Of a stretch of DNA of 64,000 nucleotides, positions 61,787 through 64,000 are shown one piece after another (the stretch's first letter is position 1; every line of letters starts with the position of its first letter). The position numbers and the translations under genes are program-made. The notes under the pieces are model-generated. The model searched no databases, was not told the origin of the DNA, and worked only from the letters and a program-made list of their open reading frames with translations. Origin of the DNA: Gammaproteobacteria bacterium (lineage in GTDB: Bacteria > Pseudomonadota > Gammaproteobacteria > Acidiferrobacterales > Sulfurifustaceae). The DNA lies in the NCBI GenBank assembly GCA_016199745.1, contig JACQFZ010000051.1, forward strand, positions 1-64,000. The letters are read 5' to 3'.

Positions 61787-62272
61787 CTATGCGGCAACAC
61801 TTTGCGCTGTGCTGTTTTCGGATTTATCAACGTATGCAGCGCGGAGGTAGGGCAGCAGCCACGGCTTAAGTCGGTTCTGTGTCGCGCTATCGAGATGCCG
61901 GAATGATTTCACGACACCGCGACAGGACGGGCGGCGGCACCAACAAGCCATTCCTGCAAAATCTGCCTCATCGATAGCCGTGCTGTAATCCCACGTAATT
62001 TCTTCGCCCAGTTGAATGTCGCGCAACGCGACCAATCCGTAGCCGCCATCGAAACCGCTATTCGGCTCGCACGAATGATTTAAATAATCATCGGCCAGAC
62101 CGGACGGACCGAAATATAAATCAGGTCCCACCTGCAAATGGTATTCATCGGTGCGCAATTCGGCGCGTACTAACAATGGGCCACTGAAGACTAAAATGCG
62201 CTCGCCTTTCGTTATCGCTTCGGTCGCAAATACACCGCGCCCATGCTGAACCGGCCTAACGCAGCATTTCAT
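61787..62272 (-). CDS. SET-domain protein (putative lysine methyltransferase)
   Basis: 161 residues with the SET hallmarks: GRGVFATEAITKGERILVF at the start, the SAM and active-site motif YLNHSCEPNSGF, and GEEITWDYS. A Cys-rich post-SET segment follows (CWCRRPSC). SET proteins methylate lysine in proteins using SAM; in bacteria the targets are mostly unknown. ATG 62272 is preferred (AGGGG 7 nt upstream) over a TTG at 62302. Codon use does not obviously differ from neighbours. Confidence 0.88.
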   Translation of the reverse strand: MKCCVRPVQHGRGVFATEAITKGERILVFSGPLLVRAELRTDEYHLQVGPDLYFGPSGLADDYLNHSCEPNSGFDGGYGLVALRDIQLGEEITWDYSTAIDEADFAGMACWCRRPSCRGVVKSFRHLDSATQNRLKPWLLPYLRAAYVDKSENSTAQSVAA

Positions 62273-62389
62273 CCGCTCGCCCCTAAATTTATTGCGGGAC
62301 AATTAATGTACGCGAAATAGCGGCCGCGTCCACTGGAGGGGAACAGAGCCAGCATTGTGTGTCGACGTGCTAGGACTCGCGACAGGCGT

Positions 62390-63991
62390 CTACGTGTCCA
62401 GCCAGATTTTCTCCGGCGCGCGAAAGCCGCCTAGTAGGGCAGAACTTGGGACCGGTACAAAGCCTTTGACCTTCACCGAGGCGGCATCGATGGTGTTGTT
62501 GAATACGGGAATGATCACGCCGCCGTCGTCGTATAGCATCGCCTGCAGTTGGTAATACAGGTTCTTACGCTTACCGAAATCGAGCTCAGCGCGCGCGGCT
62601 GCCAACAGTTTGTCGAAATCCGGCCGCTGCCAGTACGTCTCATTCCAAGCGGCGGTCGTGGTATAAGCGGCGGAAAACATGAGATCGGCATTGGGCCGAC
62701 CGTTCCAATAAGAGGCGAAGAACGGTTTCGTCATCCAGACGTTTTCCCAGTAACTCTCAGCCGGCTCCTCCTGGACATGCAGCTTGATGCCTGCCTTGGC
62801 GGCGCTTTCCTCGAAGATTCTGGCGCAGCGTATGGCGCCGGCAAACGCCGCATCGGAAACATTTAGCGGAATGGCGCCGGTAAAGCCGGATTTCTTCAGG
62901 TGATACTTGGCGCGTTCCGGATCGTATGGGCGTTGTGCTAGGGTCGGCGAAAGGAACGGGTCTTGCGGATGGACCGGATGATCGTTGCCAAGTTTGCCGT
63001 GATGATGCAACACGTTGGTGAGTATCGACTGCCGGTCGATGGCATATTTGAGAGCAAGGCGTAAATCGTGATTGTCGAACGGCGCTCGGTTGCAACGCAT
63101 CGAAAAGCAGTAATGCGAGCTGCCGGAGATCTCGAAAATTTGTAGCCGCTTATCATTGACCAACTGGATCATGTCTTTCGGGTTGACGCGGTTGATGAGG
63201 TGTACCGAACCGCTCAGCAGCGCATTGAGCCGCACTACCGGATCACCGATGGTGCGGATCTCGACGGAATTGACGAACACGCCTTCGGCACGGAAATAGT
63301 CGGGATTACGTCGGCTGACGATGCGTACGCCCGGATCGAACTCCTGCAGAATAAACGCGCCGGTGCCGACGCCGTCGGTGAAGGTGCTGCCGGTGGCGCC
63401 GATACATAGATGATAATCCGCTAACAAGTAGGGGAAGTCGGTGTGACCGGCGGCCAGGGAAATCGTGACCTCGTAGGGTGCGCTTACCTTGATGCTCACG
63501 ACCGATTCCAGCAGCAGCGCCGTCGTTGCCTCCGGTTGTCGGTGATAATTGAGCGAATAAGCGACGTCTTCGGCGGTGAGCGGCTTGCTGTTGTGGAAGG
63601 TGACGTCTTTGCGGATCTTGAAGACCCATTCTTTGGCACCGTTTTTGGGCTCCCAGCTTGTCGCCAGCGCTGGCCGCACCATCGGTTTTAGACGCACATC
63701 GTCGCCGACTTCGATATCTACCAACGTGTTGTAGATCTGCGGGCCGATGACTTGAAGTTGAATGCTGGAAGAGGTCAGCGGATCAAGGCTGTCGTGTGGG
63801 CTGCCACCGTCGAGGGCGATGATTAAATGACCGCCGCGTTTCGGCGTTTCGGTATCGGCGCCGGCGATTTGCGGTAATCCAGCGCCTGAAAGGGCGGTGG
63901 AAACGCCTAATGAAGCTGAACGCTTTAGGAAATTGCGCCGACTGACGAAACTATTTCCTGCTTTTTCGTCAGCATCATCGGTATAGCCCAT
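62390..63991 (-). CDS. Family 5 ABC-type solute-binding protein, Tat-exported
   Basis: 533 residues. The N-terminus has a twin-arginine signal (SRRNFLKRSASLGVSTAL). The SBP family 5 signature is clear in the SWEPKNGAKEWVFKIRKDV then TFHNSKPLTAEDVAYSLNYH region. These proteins bind peptides, nickel or other solutes for import. No permease is in view; the gene starts 9 bp from the right edge, so partner genes could lie outside. Confidence 0.9.
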   Translation of the reverse strand: MGYTDDADEKAGNSFVSRRNFLKRSASLGVSTALSGAGLPQIAGADTETPKRGGHLIIALDGGSPHDSLDPLTSSSIQLQVIGPQIYNTLVDIEVGDDVRLKPMVRPALATSWEPKNGAKEWVFKIRKDVTFHNSKPLTAEDVAYSLNYHRQPEATTALLLESVVSIKVSAPYEVTISLAAGHTDFPYLLADYHLCIGATGSTFTDGVGTGAFILQEFDPGVRIVSRRNPDYFRAEGVFVNSVEIRTIGDPVVRLNALLSGSVHLINRVNPKDMIQLVNDKRLQIFEISGSSHYCFSMRCNRAPFDNHDLRLALKYAIDRQSILTNVLHHHGKLGNDHPVHPQDPFLSPTLAQRPYDPERAKYHLKKSGFTGAIPLNVSDAAFAGAIRCARIFEESAAKAGIKLHVQEEPAESYWENVWMTKPFFASYWNGRPNADLMFSAAYTTTAAWNETYWQRPDFDKLLAAARAELDFGKRKNLYYQLQAMLYDDGGVIIPVFNNTIDAASVKVKGFVPVPSSALLGGFRAPEKIWLDT

Positions 63992-64000
63992 AGCGCTTTT

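Overview
The window looks like a stretch of chromosome from a free-living gammaproteobacterium with moderately high GC. The evidence is gene content and order: leuC-leuD-leuB-asd-fimV; tRNAs-tig-clpP-clpX-lon-hupB-ppiD; gloB/yafS-like/rnhA/dnaQ; and a complete yejABEF set. All of these are arrangements typical of Gammaproteobacteria. I cannot name a genus. No rRNA, CRISPR array, prophage or replication origin was seen.

Layout. Positions 1-139 are the end of an IS4-family (IS50/Tn5-like) insertion sequence that runs off the left edge. It is followed by extragenic repeats and then metH on the minus strand. From 4.5 to 7.9 kb there is a membrane-bound GGDEF-EAL protein with an orphan periplasmic binding protein directly behind it. 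From 7.9 to 11.0 kb a tight minus-strand operon encodes a TraB/GumN protein, a zinc metallopeptidase with a very Arg-rich N-terminus, and an ATP-grasp ligase. A MipA-like protein, aroC and an MFS transporter follow. From 14.2 to 19.9 kb a LysR regulator, coupled to a 138-residue unknown protein, faces leuCDB-asd across a short promoter region with two perfect dyads. fimV comes next, then folA, thyA, a rhomboid/MtfA protease pair, a short-form pgi and folD.

From 29.75 kb five tRNA genes (Pro, Arg, His, Lys, Leu) precede tig, clpP, clpX, lon and hupB, so chaperone and protease functions are clustered. Two more tRNAs (Val, Asp), ppiD and fabI follow. The yejABEF peptide/microcin C-type importer occupies 40.4-45.95 kb. 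mltD, gloB, a YafS-like methyltransferase, rnhA and dnaQ lie between 46 and 50.5 kb.

From 51.8 to 57.4 kb there is a nitrate/nitrite assimilation operon, nirB-nirD-nasA. It has a consensus-matching sigma-54 promoter and two NtrC-like sites upstream, next to a decayed ABC-2 permease fragment. A second PAS-GGDEF-EAL protein follows, then a 109-bp extragenic repeat present twice. Then come an orphan GspE/PulE-type ATPase, a SET-domain protein and a Tat-exported family 5 solute-binding protein at the right edge.

The most unusual features are the TraB-metallopeptidase-ATP-grasp operon, the LysR/138-residue pair at leuC, the SET protein, and a family of CCCTC/GAGGG hairpin repeats reused at several intergenic positions.
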